From contig BPJS01000001.1 in the NCBI GenBank assembly GCA_026004735.1, forward strand, positions 992,001 through 1,056,000: a stretch of DNA of 64,000 bases, in the 5' to 3' direction. A program made the translations under genes and the position numbers. The DNA is from Isosphaeraceae bacterium. GTDB taxonomy: Bacteria > Planctomycetota > Planctomycetia > Isosphaerales > Isosphaeraceae. This document shows positions 34,710 to 44,584 of the stretch, piece after piece; position 1 is the stretch's first letter, and every line of letters starts with the position of its first letter. The notes under the pieces were generated by a model. It did not search any database. It was not told where the DNA came from and saw only the letters and a list, made by a program, of their open reading frames with translations.

Positions 34710-37040
34710 TTATTCCGCGCGGACCTCGGCGTGGGCCTCCTCGCCGGGATCCTGGCGATAGACCAACACCCGGTCATGGCAGATCAGAATGATATCGGTC
34801 CGGCCGTCGCCGTCCACGTCGCCCACGGCCATATCCCGAGGTTCGATCAGGCTATCCCGGTCTCGGAACGACTTCTTCTCGAAAATCTTGAACGCCAGGG
34901 CACGCCTCAGCCCCTCCTGGGGATCGTAGTCGAGAATCTCCAGCGCATTGTCGCCGATATCCGAGACGATCAGGTCGATCCGGCCATCGCCGTTGACGTC
35001 TCCGGCCATCACGTCGCCGAGGATCGCGTCCTTGCGGTTCGTGTCGTAGCTGGCCAGGCTGCGAAACACCCGGCCCCGACGCCCCGTCGTCACGACCCCG
35101 AAGCGGTCTGTGCCCGCAATCAGCAGATCATCCCGGCCATCTCCATCCAGATCCGCTACGTGCATCCCCTGAAAGTCGATCGCGCCGATCGACAGGGTTC
35201 CACCGGGCCGGTAGGCACGATCACGCTGGTCCAGAAACAGCAACGACTTACTGCTGCGGTCGTAGAGCACCACCTCCGCAGAACCATCGCCGTCCAGATC
35301 CACCGTGGCGGCCCCGGCAATCTGCGCCGATCCGCGACCTGCATTGAACTGATCCTTGACCTGCCACTGGCCGTCGGCTCCCAGGACAATCGCACGCGCA
35401 AAGCCGCTCTGCGTCACCAGGAGCGAGGCCTCGCCCGGAGCGCTGAGGCTGATCCCGGCCGGGGTGGCCGCCACCAGCGGACCCAGGTTGCCGACCATCG
35501 CCTTGGGCGGTTTCCCGTCCCCTTGACCAAGCATCAAGATCGGCGCTCCAAACGGCCGGAACACCAGCACGTCGGCCCGCTGATCTCTATTGATGTCCAG
35601 AATCCGGACCGCTGGGGGAATTCCGCTCAGCCCCGGAATGGCCACCATATCCGTTTCGCCCCAGCGGAAGGGCTCGAAGCCCCCGGTCTCGCCCCGCCGC
35701 ACCGCCCGCAAGACAAACCCATCCGCCGACGATCCGCCCACCGCACGCGCTACATAGAGCACTTCCGGCTGCTTGTCCCCATCCAGATCCCCCGCCTCGA
35801 GCGCGACCGGCTCGCCCTCGATCGGCAGCGGCGACGGAAATCCCAATCGACCGTCGCGGTAACGGGCCATGCCAATCGTCTTCTCCTGCTCCGACAAAAC
35901 CAGCACTTCGCCCACACCGTCGCCGTCCACGTCCGCGATCGTCACCCCCCGCACCCCGGCCAGATTCGGGAAACTCCGCCCAGGACGCAGCCCGTGCCCA
36001 CCCTGCAAATACAACATCAGTTGCGCGTTCGACGGATCGGTCACCACCACGTCTGCCTTCGCGTCGCCATCCAGGTCCCCAATGGCCAGCGCCCGGTTCC
36101 TCGCCTCGCCCACCGGCAACGGATAGAACAGCAAACGCCCCCGCTTCACGTCCTCACTGTCTGGCTCGGCCAGCTTCAACACCCGGACCCGACCCGACTG
36201 CCCCTCGACCATCAACAACTCTTGCCCCGGAACTCCATCCAGGTCGGCGAACGCGATCGCCCGCGGCGGCTCGACCGCAAACCGCTCCTCCGGTCCGAGC
36301 GAACCGGTCTCGGTCGAGAACCGGACTCGGATCGGGTCGTCGTTGCCGCTATCGAGCAAAATCAGATCGTCCCCGCCATCGCCATCGAGATCGAGCGCTT
36401 TGAAAATCCCCGGACGCGCCGCCGTATGCGGAAACCGCTCCGGATCTCCCAGCCGCCCATCCGCCCGCTGGGTCATCGTGATCAGCTCGTTTGGTCCCAG
36501 CAAAACCAGGTCATCACGCCCGTCTCGATTCACGTCGGTGATCGCCAGGGCCGTCGGCGCACTGACTCCTTCGCCGGCGTTGATCTTGCGGTGTTCGACA
36601 AACTCCCCGTTACCAAGCCCGCGCACGACCACCACCTCGGCCGGCGTCCCGTAATAGGCCAAATCCACCCGGCCATTGCCGTCCAGATCGCCGGCCACAA
36701 TGCTCGCCACCTCCCGATTGACTGGCAAACTCTTGAGCCGCATCCGCCGGCTGTACGCCACCTGGTTCACCTCGCGACCGGTCGTCGGATCTTCGGTCGG
36801 CCCCGGGCTAGACAACAACAGATCAATCCGCGATCGGGCATTGTTGGCCACGACAATATCGTCGGTTCGATCACCGTCCAGGTCGGCAATTACCAGCACG
36901 TTGATCCGGTCGCCGAGCTTGTAAATCTCCAGCGGCTGGAAGCCGAACTGGTCGGCCAGGCGCGGATCCTCGCCCCGGCTCAGCCCCGCGCAAATCCCCA
37001 ACACGCCCCAGGCCACGATCCCAAGCGGTCGTCTGGTCAT
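34710..37040 (-). CDS. Exported FG-GAP/VCBS-like repeat protein
   Basis: 776 residues with a signal peptide (hydrophobic PLGIVAWGVLGICAGLS). About 13 repeats of the form xxDLDGDGxxD are spread along the protein, e.g. IADLDGDRTDDIVV, AGDLDGNGRVDLAY, TVDLDGDGSAEVVL, AGDVNGDGRIDLIV and VGDVDGDGRTDIIL. These DxDGDxxxD loops bind calcium in FG-GAP/VCBS beta-propellers of extracellular proteins. Binding to polysaccharides or other surface partners is likely. No catalytic domain is appended. ATG at 37040 has GAGGGA upstream. It is the last of the four minus-strand genes after the PSCyt1 gene at 42222. Confidence 0.88.
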   Translation of the reverse strand: MTRRPLGIVAWGVLGICAGLSRGEDPRLADQFGFQPLEIYKLGDRINVLVIADLDGDRTDDIVVANNARSRIDLLLSSPGPTEDPTTGREVNQVAYSRRMRLKSLPVNREVASIVAGDLDGNGRVDLAYYGTPAEVVVVRGLGNGEFVEHRKINAGEGVSAPTALAITDVNRDGRDDLVLLGPNELITMTQRADGRLGDPERFPHTAARPGIFKALDLDGDGGDDLILLDSGNDDPIRVRFSTETGSLGPEERFAVEPPRAIAFADLDGVPGQELLMVEGQSGRVRVLKLAEPDSEDVKRGRLLFYPLPVGEARNRALAIGDLDGDAKADVVVTDPSNAQLMLYLQGGHGLRPGRSFPNLAGVRGVTIADVDGDGVGEVLVLSEQEKTIGMARYRDGRLGFPSPLPIEGEPVALEAGDLDGDKQPEVLYVARAVGGSSADGFVLRAVRRGETGGFEPFRWGETDMVAIPGLSGIPPAVRILDINRDQRADVLVFRPFGAPILMLGQGDGKPPKAMVGNLGPLVAATPAGISLSAPGEASLLVTQSGFARAIVLGADGQWQVKDQFNAGRGSAQIAGAATVDLDGDGSAEVVLYDRSSKSLLFLDQRDRAYRPGGTLSIGAIDFQGMHVADLDGDGRDDLLIAGTDRFGVVTTGRRGRVFRSLASYDTNRKDAILGDVMAGDVNGDGRIDLIVSDIGDNALEILDYDPQEGLRRALAFKIFEKKSFRDRDSLIEPRDMAVGDVDGDGRTDIILICHDRVLVYRQDPGEEAHAEVRAE

Positions 37041-37128
37041 CCGTCCCTCGTGGGCTGACTCAAGTTCGATCAGGTCCGAATCGCTCGGACCGACGGACGC
37101 GACGCGATACCCGCCGGTCCCTGACAGC

Positions 37129-37542
37129 TCATTCCGCCGCCGGAAGGTAGAGATCCATCTGCACCGGCTCGGCGGTGATCTCCCCCAGCTTGGGCAGCAA
37201 CTCCGTGATATGCGGGGTCTCCAGATGGGCCTTGAGATCGTCGAGGCTTGCCCACCGCTCGTACAGGATGTAGCTCTCAGGCGACCCGGCCGCCCGGGCC
37301 AGGTCGTAGGCCAAACACCCCTTCTCCCGCCGCGTGGCCGCAACCGCAGGTGCAAAGGCTCGCTCCAGCTCCGGCCCCTTGCCCGGCCGGACCTCGATCC
37401 GGATCACCATCACAAACGGCTTCGACGCATCGGTCACCGCGGCTCGCACCTGCGCAATCAGCGGGTTCTCATCCTGGCCCCAGGCAACCCACGGAAACGC
37501 TACACCGGCCACGACGGCCCACATCATCTTCCGCAACATCAA
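37129..37542 (-). CDS. Exported ABM (antibiotic-biosynthesis monooxygenase)-domain protein
   Basis: 137 residues. A signal peptide (MMWAVVAGVAFPWVAWG, residues 6-22) is followed by one ABM domain: FVMVIRIEVRPGKGPELERA, REKGCLAYDLARAAGSPESY, YILYERWASLDDLKAHLETPH. Members are dimeric alpha/beta ferredoxin-like proteins, including YgiN quinol monooxygenase. Export of such a domain is uncommon outside planctomycetes. Catalysis is unproven. It is 24 bp after the DUF1501 gene stop, so co-transcribed, and 88 bp ahead of the FG-GAP gene. Confidence 0.85.
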   Translation of the reverse strand: MMLRKMMWAVVAGVAFPWVAWGQDENPLIAQVRAAVTDASKPFVMVIRIEVRPGKGPELERAFAPAVAATRREKGCLAYDLARAAGSPESYILYERWASLDDLKAHLETPHITELLPKLGEITAEPVQMDLYLPAAE

Positions 37543-37566
37543 AGTCGTCCTCTCGGCAAGGCGCCC

Positions 37567-39012
37567 TCAAGCAAGCAGCCGCTGCACTACCTTACCCCCG
37601 ACGTCCGTCAATCGGAAATCCCGGCCCTGGAATCGGTAGGTCAGCCGCAGGTGGTCAAAGCCCAGCAGGTGGAGCAGCGTGGCGTGAAGGTCGTTGACGT
37701 GCACCGCGTCTTCGACGACTCCGAATCCAAAGTCGTCGGTGGCCCCCAAGGTGATCCCCGGCCGGATCCCACCCCCGGCCAGCCACATCGTAAACGCATT
37801 CGGGTGGTGGTCGCGACCATCATTGCCCCCACCCTGGACCATCGGCGTCCGTCCAAACTCTCCCCCCCAGATGACCAGCGTATCCTCGAGCATCCCCCGC
37901 TGCTTGAGGTCCTTCACAAGTGCCGCACACGCCTGATCAGTCTCCCGGCAGTTGACTTTCAAATCGTGGACCAGGTTGCCGTGCTGGTCCCACGCCTCAT
38001 GAAAGATTTGCACAAACCGGACCCCCCGCTCCAGCAACCGACGCGCCAAGAGACAGGTGTTTGCGAACGACGCCTTGCCAGGCTCGGCGCCGTAGAGAGC
38101 GCGAATATGCTCCGGTTCCCGACTGATATCCATCACCTCCGGCGCCACCCGCTGCATCCGAAACGCCATCTCGAAGCTGTTGACGCGCGTCGCGATCTCC
38201 GGATCGCCGACCTGGGCCAGCTTGTGGCGATTGAGCGTCCGTAGCGCTTCGAGCGTCTCCTTCTGGACCACCTCATCCACGCCCCGCGGATTCGACAAAT
38301 AGAGCACCGGATCACCGACCGAGCGAAACTGCACCCCCTGATACACCGTCGGCAAAAATCCGCTCCCCCAGTTCGAGTTGCCCCCGGATGGCCCCTTCTT
38401 CCCCGTCGAAAAGACAATAAAGCCCGGCAGATCCTCGGACTCGCTGCCCAGGCCGTAGGTCACCCAGGCCCCCATGCTCGGCCGCCCGAAGATCATCGAA
38501 CCGGTATTCATCAAAATTTGCCCCGGCGCATGGTTGAACGCGTCGGTGTGCATCCCGCGCACGATCGCGATCTCGTCGACGATCGACGCCGTGTGCGGCA
38601 GCAGCTCCGAAACCTCTGCCCCACACTGTCCGTGCCGCGCAAACGCAAACTTAGGACCCAGAAACCGCGAGTTGGGATTGATAAACGCCGCCCGGTAGCC
38701 CTTGATCAGCTCAGGCGGCGGCAACGTACCGTCGAACTTCTTCAGTTGCGGCTTGTTGTCAAACAATTCCAAATGGCTCGGCGCTCCGGCCATGAACAGA
38801 AAGATCACCCGCCGCGCCTTGGGGGCAAAGTGCGGCGCCCGAACCGCCAGCGGGTTCGAAGCCTCCCCCGCGACTGGTTCGGCTCCGCCGGTGCGGCGAA
38901 GCAGATCGCCTAGCGCCAGTGCGCCCATCCCCACGCCGCACTGCTGAAAAAACCAGCGACGGGTCGGACGGAGCAGAGCATCGCGAATCTCGGCCGGCGG
39001 CATCACGGTCAT
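37567..39012 (-). CDS. DUF1501 protein (alkaline-phosphatase/sulfatase-like fold), copy 1
   Basis: 481 residues. N-terminus has [19 protein letters not shown], a Tat-like twin-arginine signal. Family blocks are [23 protein letters not shown] (start of fold), [64 protein letters not shown] and [20 protein letters not shown]. These DUF1501 proteins are relatives of the alkaline phosphatase/sulfatase superfamily and are found paired with DUF1549/DUF1553 proteins. Here the partner gene ends 63 bp upstream. Start ATG 39012 has GAGGAG 8 nt before it. Substrate unknown. Confidence 0.93.
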   Translation of the reverse strand: MTVMPPAEIRDALLRPTRRWFFQQCGVGMGALALGDLLRRTGGAEPVAGEASNPLAVRAPHFAPKARRVIFLFMAGAPSHLELFDNKPQLKKFDGTLPPPELIKGYRAAFINPNSRFLGPKFAFARHGQCGAEVSELLPHTASIVDEIAIVRGMHTDAFNHAPGQILMNTGSMIFGRPSMGAWVTYGLGSESEDLPGFIVFSTGKKGPSGGNSNWGSGFLPTVYQGVQFRSVGDPVLYLSNPRGVDEVVQKETLEALRTLNRHKLAQVGDPEIATRVNSFEMAFRMQRVAPEVMDISREPEHIRALYGAEPGKASFANTCLLARRLLERGVRFVQIFHEAWDQHGNLVHDLKVNCRETDQACAALVKDLKQRGMLEDTLVIWGGEFGRTPMVQGGGNDGRDHHPNAFTMWLAGGGIRPGITLGATDDFGFGVVEDAVHVNDLHATLLHLLGFDHLRLTYRFQGRDFRLTDVGGKVVQRLLA

Positions 39013-39075
39013 CGCCGAACTCCTCGTCTTGCGTTCCACCTGGCTCGCCTCATCACCCAGCATCCCGACGGGAGG

Positions 39076-42000
39076 TCATTCCTTGGTGATCGTCTCGTCC
39101 AAATTGAGAAGCACCCGACAGACAACCGTCCAGGCCGCGGCCTCCTCCGGCGTAGTCCCCTCGGGCAGGGCAGGGGGGTTCTGCGGGTCGTTGGCCGCCA
39201 ACTGCCAGGGATCTCGTCCCGGCTCTCGGAAGTATTTCTTCTGGCGCTTCAGCAACCCCGCCAACACCGCGACCTCGGCTTCGGTCGGCGCCCGGGCCAC
39301 GCACCGCCGGAACGCGTAGGTCAGGCGCGATCGGTCCTCGCCGCCACCCTCGCCCAAGGTCCGCAGCGCCAAAGCCCGCGCCGCCTCCACAAAGAGCGGC
39401 TCGTTGAGCGTCGTCAACGCCTGCAGCGGCGTGTTCGACCGGGTCCGACGCACGCACGCCAAATCGCCATTGGGCGCATCAAAGACTTGCAACGCCGGAT
39501 ACGGCACCGAGCGAAACCGGAACGTATAGAGCGTTCGCCGGTAACGCTCCGGCCCCTTCGATTCGATCCAGACCTTAGGCCCATAACTGGCCGGCGGCAC
39601 GAACAAAAACTCGGGCGCTGGCGGATAGGTCGGTGGTCCACCGATCCGCTGATCCAGCAACCCCGACGCAGCCAATGCCAGATCCCGTACCAGCTCCGCA
39701 TCGACCCGCACCCGCGGCCCTCGGGCCAACAACCGGTTCGACGGATCCCGAGCCACAAGCTCGGCCCTCACCGTCGACGCTTGGCGATACGTGTTCGACT
39801 GCACGACCAGCCGCAGTAGCTCCTTGGTCCGCCAACCACGGTCCATGAAGGTCGCCGCCAGCCAGTCCAGCAACTCGGGATGGCTCGGCAGGCTTCCCTG
39901 CACCCCCAGATCCTCGGCCGTTTCCACCAGCCCCGTCCCAAACAATGCCTGCCAAACCCGGTTCACATACGCCCGCGCCGTCGTCGGTGCCCGGCGGTCG
40001 ACCAGCCACCGTGCCAGGGTCAGCCGGTCCGGACGCGCATTCTCCGGCAGCGGATTCAAAAACGAGGGAACGCCCGGCTCAACCGGCCTGACCGGTTTCA
40101 GAAAATCGCCCCGATGCAACAGACTGGTCGTCCTCGGCTCCGACCGACGCGAGAGCACCAACTGCGACGTCCCCCGGGGATACTCCTTCCAGATCGCCTC
40201 GATCCGCTCGTTGGCTTCGGCCCACTCGGGAACCGTCGTCCGCCAGTACGAGAACAACGCGGCCCGCTGGGCTGGCGTCCGCTGATCGGCCGGCACCGCC
40301 AGAGCCTCCCGCGCCGCCGCCGGCAACGGGTCGGCAACCGGGTCGCTGGCGTCGGTGATCGCCAGCCGGAACCGGCCCAGATTGCAGTTCTGGTTGTCGT
40401 CGCTGTTCCAACCGCCATGATTCTGCGCCAGGTAGATCGTCAGCCGCGACCCCGACGGGTTCTCGATCGGAGTCTCCGCGACAAAGACCGCTTGCCGTGG
40501 CTGATTGGTCCGACCCGGTCCCACGTCGATGCCCCAGGCCGTCGCCGGATCCCCGTCGATCGCATACCCCACCGGCCCGGTCACACGCTCCGTGCCGCTC
40601 CGGTCGTCGAAGATCGGATCGAGCGGCGCCCGCGGCGGGTTGACGTTGGCCGTGGCGCTTCGGAAGGCGACCCGCGTCACCTTCTCCGGTTGGTCGAGCG
40701 GCGCTGCCTCCACCTCAAACTCGGTCAACGCCCCCGTGCCCCAGATCGACCGGCCCGGCCCCCCGAGCGGTAGGTTCGGATCGGTCAGCAGCTCCAGCCG
40801 AAACGCCGTGATCCTGGACTGCGGGACGTCCACCTCCAGCCGCACCCGATGCTTCGTCGGCGCGTAGCCCTGAGCCAGGAGCGATCCGTCCGGTTGCTTC
40901 AGATACTTCTGGCCGCCCGTCGAATTGTCTTCGGCCGTCGGCGTGATCACCGTCCAGACCACCCCATCGTCTCGAACGGTCGCCTCCCAGGCCGCCATCC
41001 GCGATTCCCAGTCGGGCGTCATCTGCTGAAGCTCGGCCTCGATCTGGCCAATCCGGCTGAGCACGTCGGCCCGCTTCGCCTGTTCCTCGGGCGTGTACAC
41101 GGCGATCGCCGCTTCGTCGCTGTCGTTCAGATACGCGAAAAGCCGGTAATAATCCTCCTGCGTGATCGGATCATATTTATGATTGTGGCACTGAGCGCAC
41201 CGCAGCGTCAGACCCAGAATGGCCGTCCCCAACGCGTCCATCCGATCAAACATCGCCTCCATCCGAAATTGCTCGGGGTCGATGCCTCCCTCCTCGTTGA
41301 TCATCGAGTTCCGCAAAAACCCCGTGGCCACCCGCTGATCCTGAGTCGCTCCCGGCAGCAGGTCGCCCGCCAGTTGCTCGATCACAAACTGGTCATAGGG
41401 CCGGTCGTCGTTGAACGCCCGGACGACCCAATCGCGGTAAAACCAGACCGAGCGCTTCTTGTCCTTCTCGTAACCGTCGCTGTCGGCATACCGGGCCGCA
41501 TCCAGCCAGAGCCGGCCCCAGCGCTCGCCGTAGTGAGGGCTGGCCAGGAGACGCTCGACCAGTTGCTCGTAGGCATCGGGCGACCGATCGGCCACAAAGG
41601 CGTCGACCTCCTCCACCGTGGGCGGCAACCCGATCAGATCGAGACTAAGCCGTCGGATCAATGTCACCCGGTCGGCCTCGGGCGATGGACTCAGCCCCTC
41701 CCGATCCAGCCGGGCCAGCACAAACGCATCGATCGGATTCCGCACCCAGGCCGGGTTGGACACTTCCGGAATCGCCGGCGCCTCCACCGCCGTAAACGCC
41801 CAGTGTTCCGCATACGTCGCCCCCTGGGCCACCCACTCCCGCAATAAGGCTACCTGCTTCGGCGTCAGCGTCTTGCCAAACTCTGGCGGCGGCATCCGTA
41901 CCGTCTCGTCGTCGCTCTCGATTCGGAAGATCAGCTCGCTGGCTTCGGGATCACCCGGCACGATCGCCGGACCGGCTGAGCCACGCGCTGAGGTCGCATC

Positions 42001-42222
42001 GGCCCGGTTGTCCAGCCGCAGCTTCGCCTGCCGGCTCTCCTCATCCGGACCGTGGCACGCAAAACATGCATCCGAAAGAATCGGTCGAATATCCCGCGTA
42101 TAGTCGATCGCCACCCCGCTTGCCGACAGACCGTCTCCGCGTGCCAGAACCGGCCAGAGTGCCATCACCCCCACCAGCCATGTGTTCAGCGACCATCTGC
42201 GCCGAACTGGATACTTCCCCAT
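39076..42222 (-). CDS. PSCyt1/DUF1549/DUF1553 protein, copy 1
   Basis: 1048 residues. Signal peptide (residues 10-28), then PSCyt1 with CFACH at 53-57 (possible heme c), then DUF1549 (PSCyt2) with a second CAQCH at 342-346 and the HKYDPI segment, a galactose-binding-like insert (about 470-640: FRLELLTDPNLPLGGPG ... AWGIDVGPGRTNQ), and PSD1/DUF1553 near the C-terminus (RLTLARWLVDRRAPTTARAY and NTPLQALTTLNEPLFVEAA). In planctomycetes such proteins accompany DUF1501, as here, and are thought to act in extracytoplasmic degradation. No heme attachment has been shown here. Followed by DUF1501, monooxygenase and FG-GAP genes as one likely operon. Confidence 0.92.
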   Translation of the reverse strand: MGKYPVRRRWSLNTWLVGVMALWPVLARGDGLSASGVAIDYTRDIRPILSDACFACHGPDEESRQAKLRLDNRADATSARGSAGPAIVPGDPEASELIFRIESDDETVRMPPPEFGKTLTPKQVALLREWVAQGATYAEHWAFTAVEAPAIPEVSNPAWVRNPIDAFVLARLDREGLSPSPEADRVTLIRRLSLDLIGLPPTVEEVDAFVADRSPDAYEQLVERLLASPHYGERWGRLWLDAARYADSDGYEKDKKRSVWFYRDWVVRAFNDDRPYDQFVIEQLAGDLLPGATQDQRVATGFLRNSMINEEGGIDPEQFRMEAMFDRMDALGTAILGLTLRCAQCHNHKYDPITQEDYYRLFAYLNDSDEAAIAVYTPEEQAKRADVLSRIGQIEAELQQMTPDWESRMAAWEATVRDDGVVWTVITPTAEDNSTGGQKYLKQPDGSLLAQGYAPTKHRVRLEVDVPQSRITAFRLELLTDPNLPLGGPGRSIWGTGALTEFEVEAAPLDQPEKVTRVAFRSATANVNPPRAPLDPIFDDRSGTERVTGPVGYAIDGDPATAWGIDVGPGRTNQPRQAVFVAETPIENPSGSRLTIYLAQNHGGWNSDDNQNCNLGRFRLAITDASDPVADPLPAAAREALAVPADQRTPAQRAALFSYWRTTVPEWAEANERIEAIWKEYPRGTSQLVLSRRSEPRTTSLLHRGDFLKPVRPVEPGVPSFLNPLPENARPDRLTLARWLVDRRAPTTARAYVNRVWQALFGTGLVETAEDLGVQGSLPSHPELLDWLAATFMDRGWRTKELLRLVVQSNTYRQASTVRAELVARDPSNRLLARGPRVRVDAELVRDLALAASGLLDQRIGGPPTYPPAPEFLFVPPASYGPKVWIESKGPERYRRTLYTFRFRSVPYPALQVFDAPNGDLACVRRTRSNTPLQALTTLNEPLFVEAARALALRTLGEGGGEDRSRLTYAFRRCVARAPTEAEVAVLAGLLKRQKKYFREPGRDPWQLAANDPQNPPALPEGTTPEEAAAWTVVCRVLLNLDETITKE

Positions 42223-42440
42223 ACGCCCATCCCCGATCCACGGCCAGCGGGCTACCCGGCCAAACCCAGCGTGAGCCGGCTTTGGTCAGGGCCGCACGCT
42301 TGGAAGAACCGCATCGTCACGCCGTTCCTCAAACGATTGTTTCATTCTACCATGAAGGCGGATCGTCTTCGATCGCCCAGCCATCACGGTCCGACCTGCG
42401 TGTCCCCTGGGTTGCCATCCCCCGGGCTGAGGAATCACCG

Positions 42441-43601
42441 ATGCGTTGCGCCGTCTTGTGCCTGCTGAGCCTGCTCTGGGCTGGTGTCGCCTTCGCTCAG
42501 GTCCAGGAATCTTTACGGATTTATGTCGGGACCTACACCGAAGGCACCGCCAGCCGCGGTGTCTACACCGCGCGCTTCGATCCAGACGCCGGAACGCTCT
42601 TGCCACCAGAGCTTGCCTTCGAGAGTCCCAACCCCTCGTTTTTGGCGTTCCATCCCAACGGCAAAGTTGTCTACGCGGTGGCCGAGCTGAGCGAGTTCGA
42701 AGGCCGGGCCGGAGGCGGTCTGGTCGCCTGGACGATCGAGGCGGACGGCCGGCCCGGACAACGGATCGACCAGGAGAATTCCCAAGGCACCGCGCCCTGT
42801 CATCTGGCCGTGCATCCCAACGGACGCGGCCTGATCGTCGCCAATTACGGCACCGGCACGGTCAGCGTCTATCGCATCGCCGACGATGGCGCTCTGGCTC
42901 CCATTCCCAGCCTGTTCCGTCCCGAGTCGGGCAGCGGGGTCAACCCCCGGCGCCAGGAGGGGCCGCACGCCCACTGCGTCCGCTTCGAGCCACTTGGCCG
43001 GCTCGTCCTCGAGGCCGATCTCGGCGCCGATCGCGTCCATGTCCTCCGCTTTGACCCCGATGACCCGGACGCCCCGCTCGGTTTGGTCCACCAGACCGAC
43101 ACCGCCCCCGGCGCCGGCCCACGCCACCTGGCATTCCATCCCTCGGGTCGGTTTGTTTACGTCAACAACGAATTGAACTCGACGATCACCGCCTACCGGT
43201 TCGACGCCGCCTCCGGCACGCTCGACGAAATCGAAACCGAGTCCACCCTGCCCCCTGGCGGCCACCCCGGCAACTCAACCGCCGAGACTGTCGTCCATCC
43301 CTCCGGCCGGTTCGTCTACGTCTCCAACCGCGGTCACGACAGCATTGCTTGCTTCGAGATCGACCCCGACAGCGGCGCCTTGACGCCGCGCGGCCAGACC
43401 AAGACCGGCGGCAAAACGCCCCGCAACTTCACGATCGACCCCTCAGGCAGATGGCTGCTCGCCGCCAACCAGTCCAGCGATAGCCTCACCCTCTTCGCCA
43501 TCGATCCCGATACCGGAGCCTTGAGGTCCCACGGCGAACCGGTCTCCATCCCGGCTCCCGTTTGCATCGTCTTCCTGCCGACCCAGGGCAGGGGAGGTTG
43601 A
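42441..43601 (+). CDS. Exported lactonase-fold (7-bladed beta-propeller) protein
   Basis: 386 residues. A signal peptide (LLSLLWAGVAFAQ) starts it. LRIYVGTYTEGTASRGVYTA, FLAFHPNGKVVYAV, GPRHLAFHPSGRFVYVNNEL and FTIDPSGRWLLAANQ are typical blades of the lactonase/6-phosphogluconolactonase-like propeller (PF10282-type). Family members hydrolyse lactones, but exported homologues may act on other substrates. ATG at 42441, preceded by GAGG at about 9 nt, is preferred over a start at 42066. Its stop is only 2 bp from the start of the RraA-like gene, so the two are co-transcribed. Confidence 0.9.
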   Translation: MRCAVLCLLSLLWAGVAFAQVQESLRIYVGTYTEGTASRGVYTARFDPDAGTLLPPELAFESPNPSFLAFHPNGKVVYAVAELSEFEGRAGGGLVAWTIEADGRPGQRIDQENSQGTAPCHLAVHPNGRGLIVANYGTGTVSVYRIADDGALAPIPSLFRPESGSGVNPRRQEGPHAHCVRFEPLGRLVLEADLGADRVHVLRFDPDDPDAPLGLVHQTDTAPGAGPRHLAFHPSGRFVYVNNELNSTITAYRFDAASGTLDEIETESTLPPGGHPGNSTAETVVHPSGRFVYVSNRGHDSIACFEIDPDSGALTPRGQTKTGGKTPRNFTIDPSGRWLLAANQSSDSLTLFAIDPDTGALRSHGEPVSIPAPVCIVFLPTQGRGG

Positions 43602-43603
43602 TT

Positions 43604-44446
43604 ATGTTTGCCATCTTCGGCGTGACGCTTCTTGCAGCCGCTGCCTCCGCGCCAACCCTCGACGACAACCCCCGCGCCGGGCGTTCCTTCCTGCCCACGA
43701 CGGTTTACTCGGCCGAGGACGACGCCCGCATCCTCAAGCTCTTCGACGGACTCCGCGTCGCCGACGTCTCCGACGGCATGGACTCCGTCGGCCTCCAGAA
43801 CATCGGCCTGATGGATCCCGAAATCCGGCCCCTCTGGCGCGACACCAAAACCTTCACCCACCGCTTCGCCGGCATCGCCGTCACCGCCCGCTACGTTCCC
43901 ACCCAGTCACCTCCGGCCGGCGACCGTCCTCCGGCCGACTTCGATCGTTGGGTCGGCCACTGGTACTCCACCAGGTCCCCCGAGCCGTTCGTCGAACTGC
44001 TCCGCCCCGGATCGGCCCTGGTCATCGACGATGCCACCCGTGCCGACGTCGGCTCGATCGGCTCCAACAACATCATGAGCTGGAAGCTGGCCGGCTGCGT
44101 CGGCGTCGTCACCAACGCCGGGGCCCGCGACTCCGACGAAATCATCACCGAGGGCATCCCCCTCTACTTCCGCCAGCCTGGACGCGGCATACGCCCCGGG
44201 CGTAACGAAATCGAGTCGGTCAATCGGCCCATCGTCTGCGGCGGCGTCCTGGTGATGCCCGGCGATGTGATCGTCGCCGACGGCGACGGGGTCATCGTGG
44301 TCCCCCGCGCTCAGGCCGAGCGCGTCGCCGTCGCCGCTCGGGCCATCCTCGAAGACGACAAGCAAAGCCGCCGCTCCCTCTACGAAAAACTCGGACTCCC
44401 GCCCGATCCCTCCGTCGAGCCATCGCCCCCACCGCCCGGCCCCTAG
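43604..44446 (+). CDS. Exported RraA-like/HMG-CHA aldolase-fold protein
   Basis: 280 residues. ATG at 43604 has a GGGAGG site and yields a signal-like N-terminus (FAIFGVTLLAAAASA). The fold is RraA-like: RVADVSDGMDSVGLQN near the start, GSIGSNNIMSWKLAGCVGVV, NAGARDSDEI with the catalytic or substrate-binding Arg/Asp, and GDVIVADGDGVIVVPRA. RraA itself inhibits RNase E in the cytosol, whereas relatives are aldolases of 4-hydroxy-4-methyl-2-oxoglutarate. An exported form cannot be an RNase E inhibitor, so an aldolase-like role on an oxidised sugar or acid outside the membrane is more plausible. Cotranscribed with the lactonase gene. Confidence 0.85.
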   Translation: MFAIFGVTLLAAAASAPTLDDNPRAGRSFLPTTVYSAEDDARILKLFDGLRVADVSDGMDSVGLQNIGLMDPEIRPLWRDTKTFTHRFAGIAVTARYVPTQSPPAGDRPPADFDRWVGHWYSTRSPEPFVELLRPGSALVIDDATRADVGSIGSNNIMSWKLAGCVGVVTNAGARDSDEIITEGIPLYFRQPGRGIRPGRNEIESVNRPIVCGGVLVMPGDVIVADGDGVIVVPRAQAERVAVAARAILEDDKQSRRSLYEKLGLPPDPSVEPSPPPPGP

Positions 44447-44584
44447 GTCCCCCGCATCCGCGACCCCCAACGTCGCCGATCCCCCACACCCCCGCCTTGA
44501 TCTCTCTGCGCGTTCCCTCAAAATGGAATCAACCTGATCCGCTCGGACGGCTGCCCCGCCGCCCATCAAGTCGGAGAGGTTGCC

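Noticed and set aside
34659-37058. 799-residue plus-strand frame opposite the FG-GAP gene
   Set aside because: It mirrors the repeats of the real gene, has biased His/Arg/Pro composition and no domain, signal or ribosome site.
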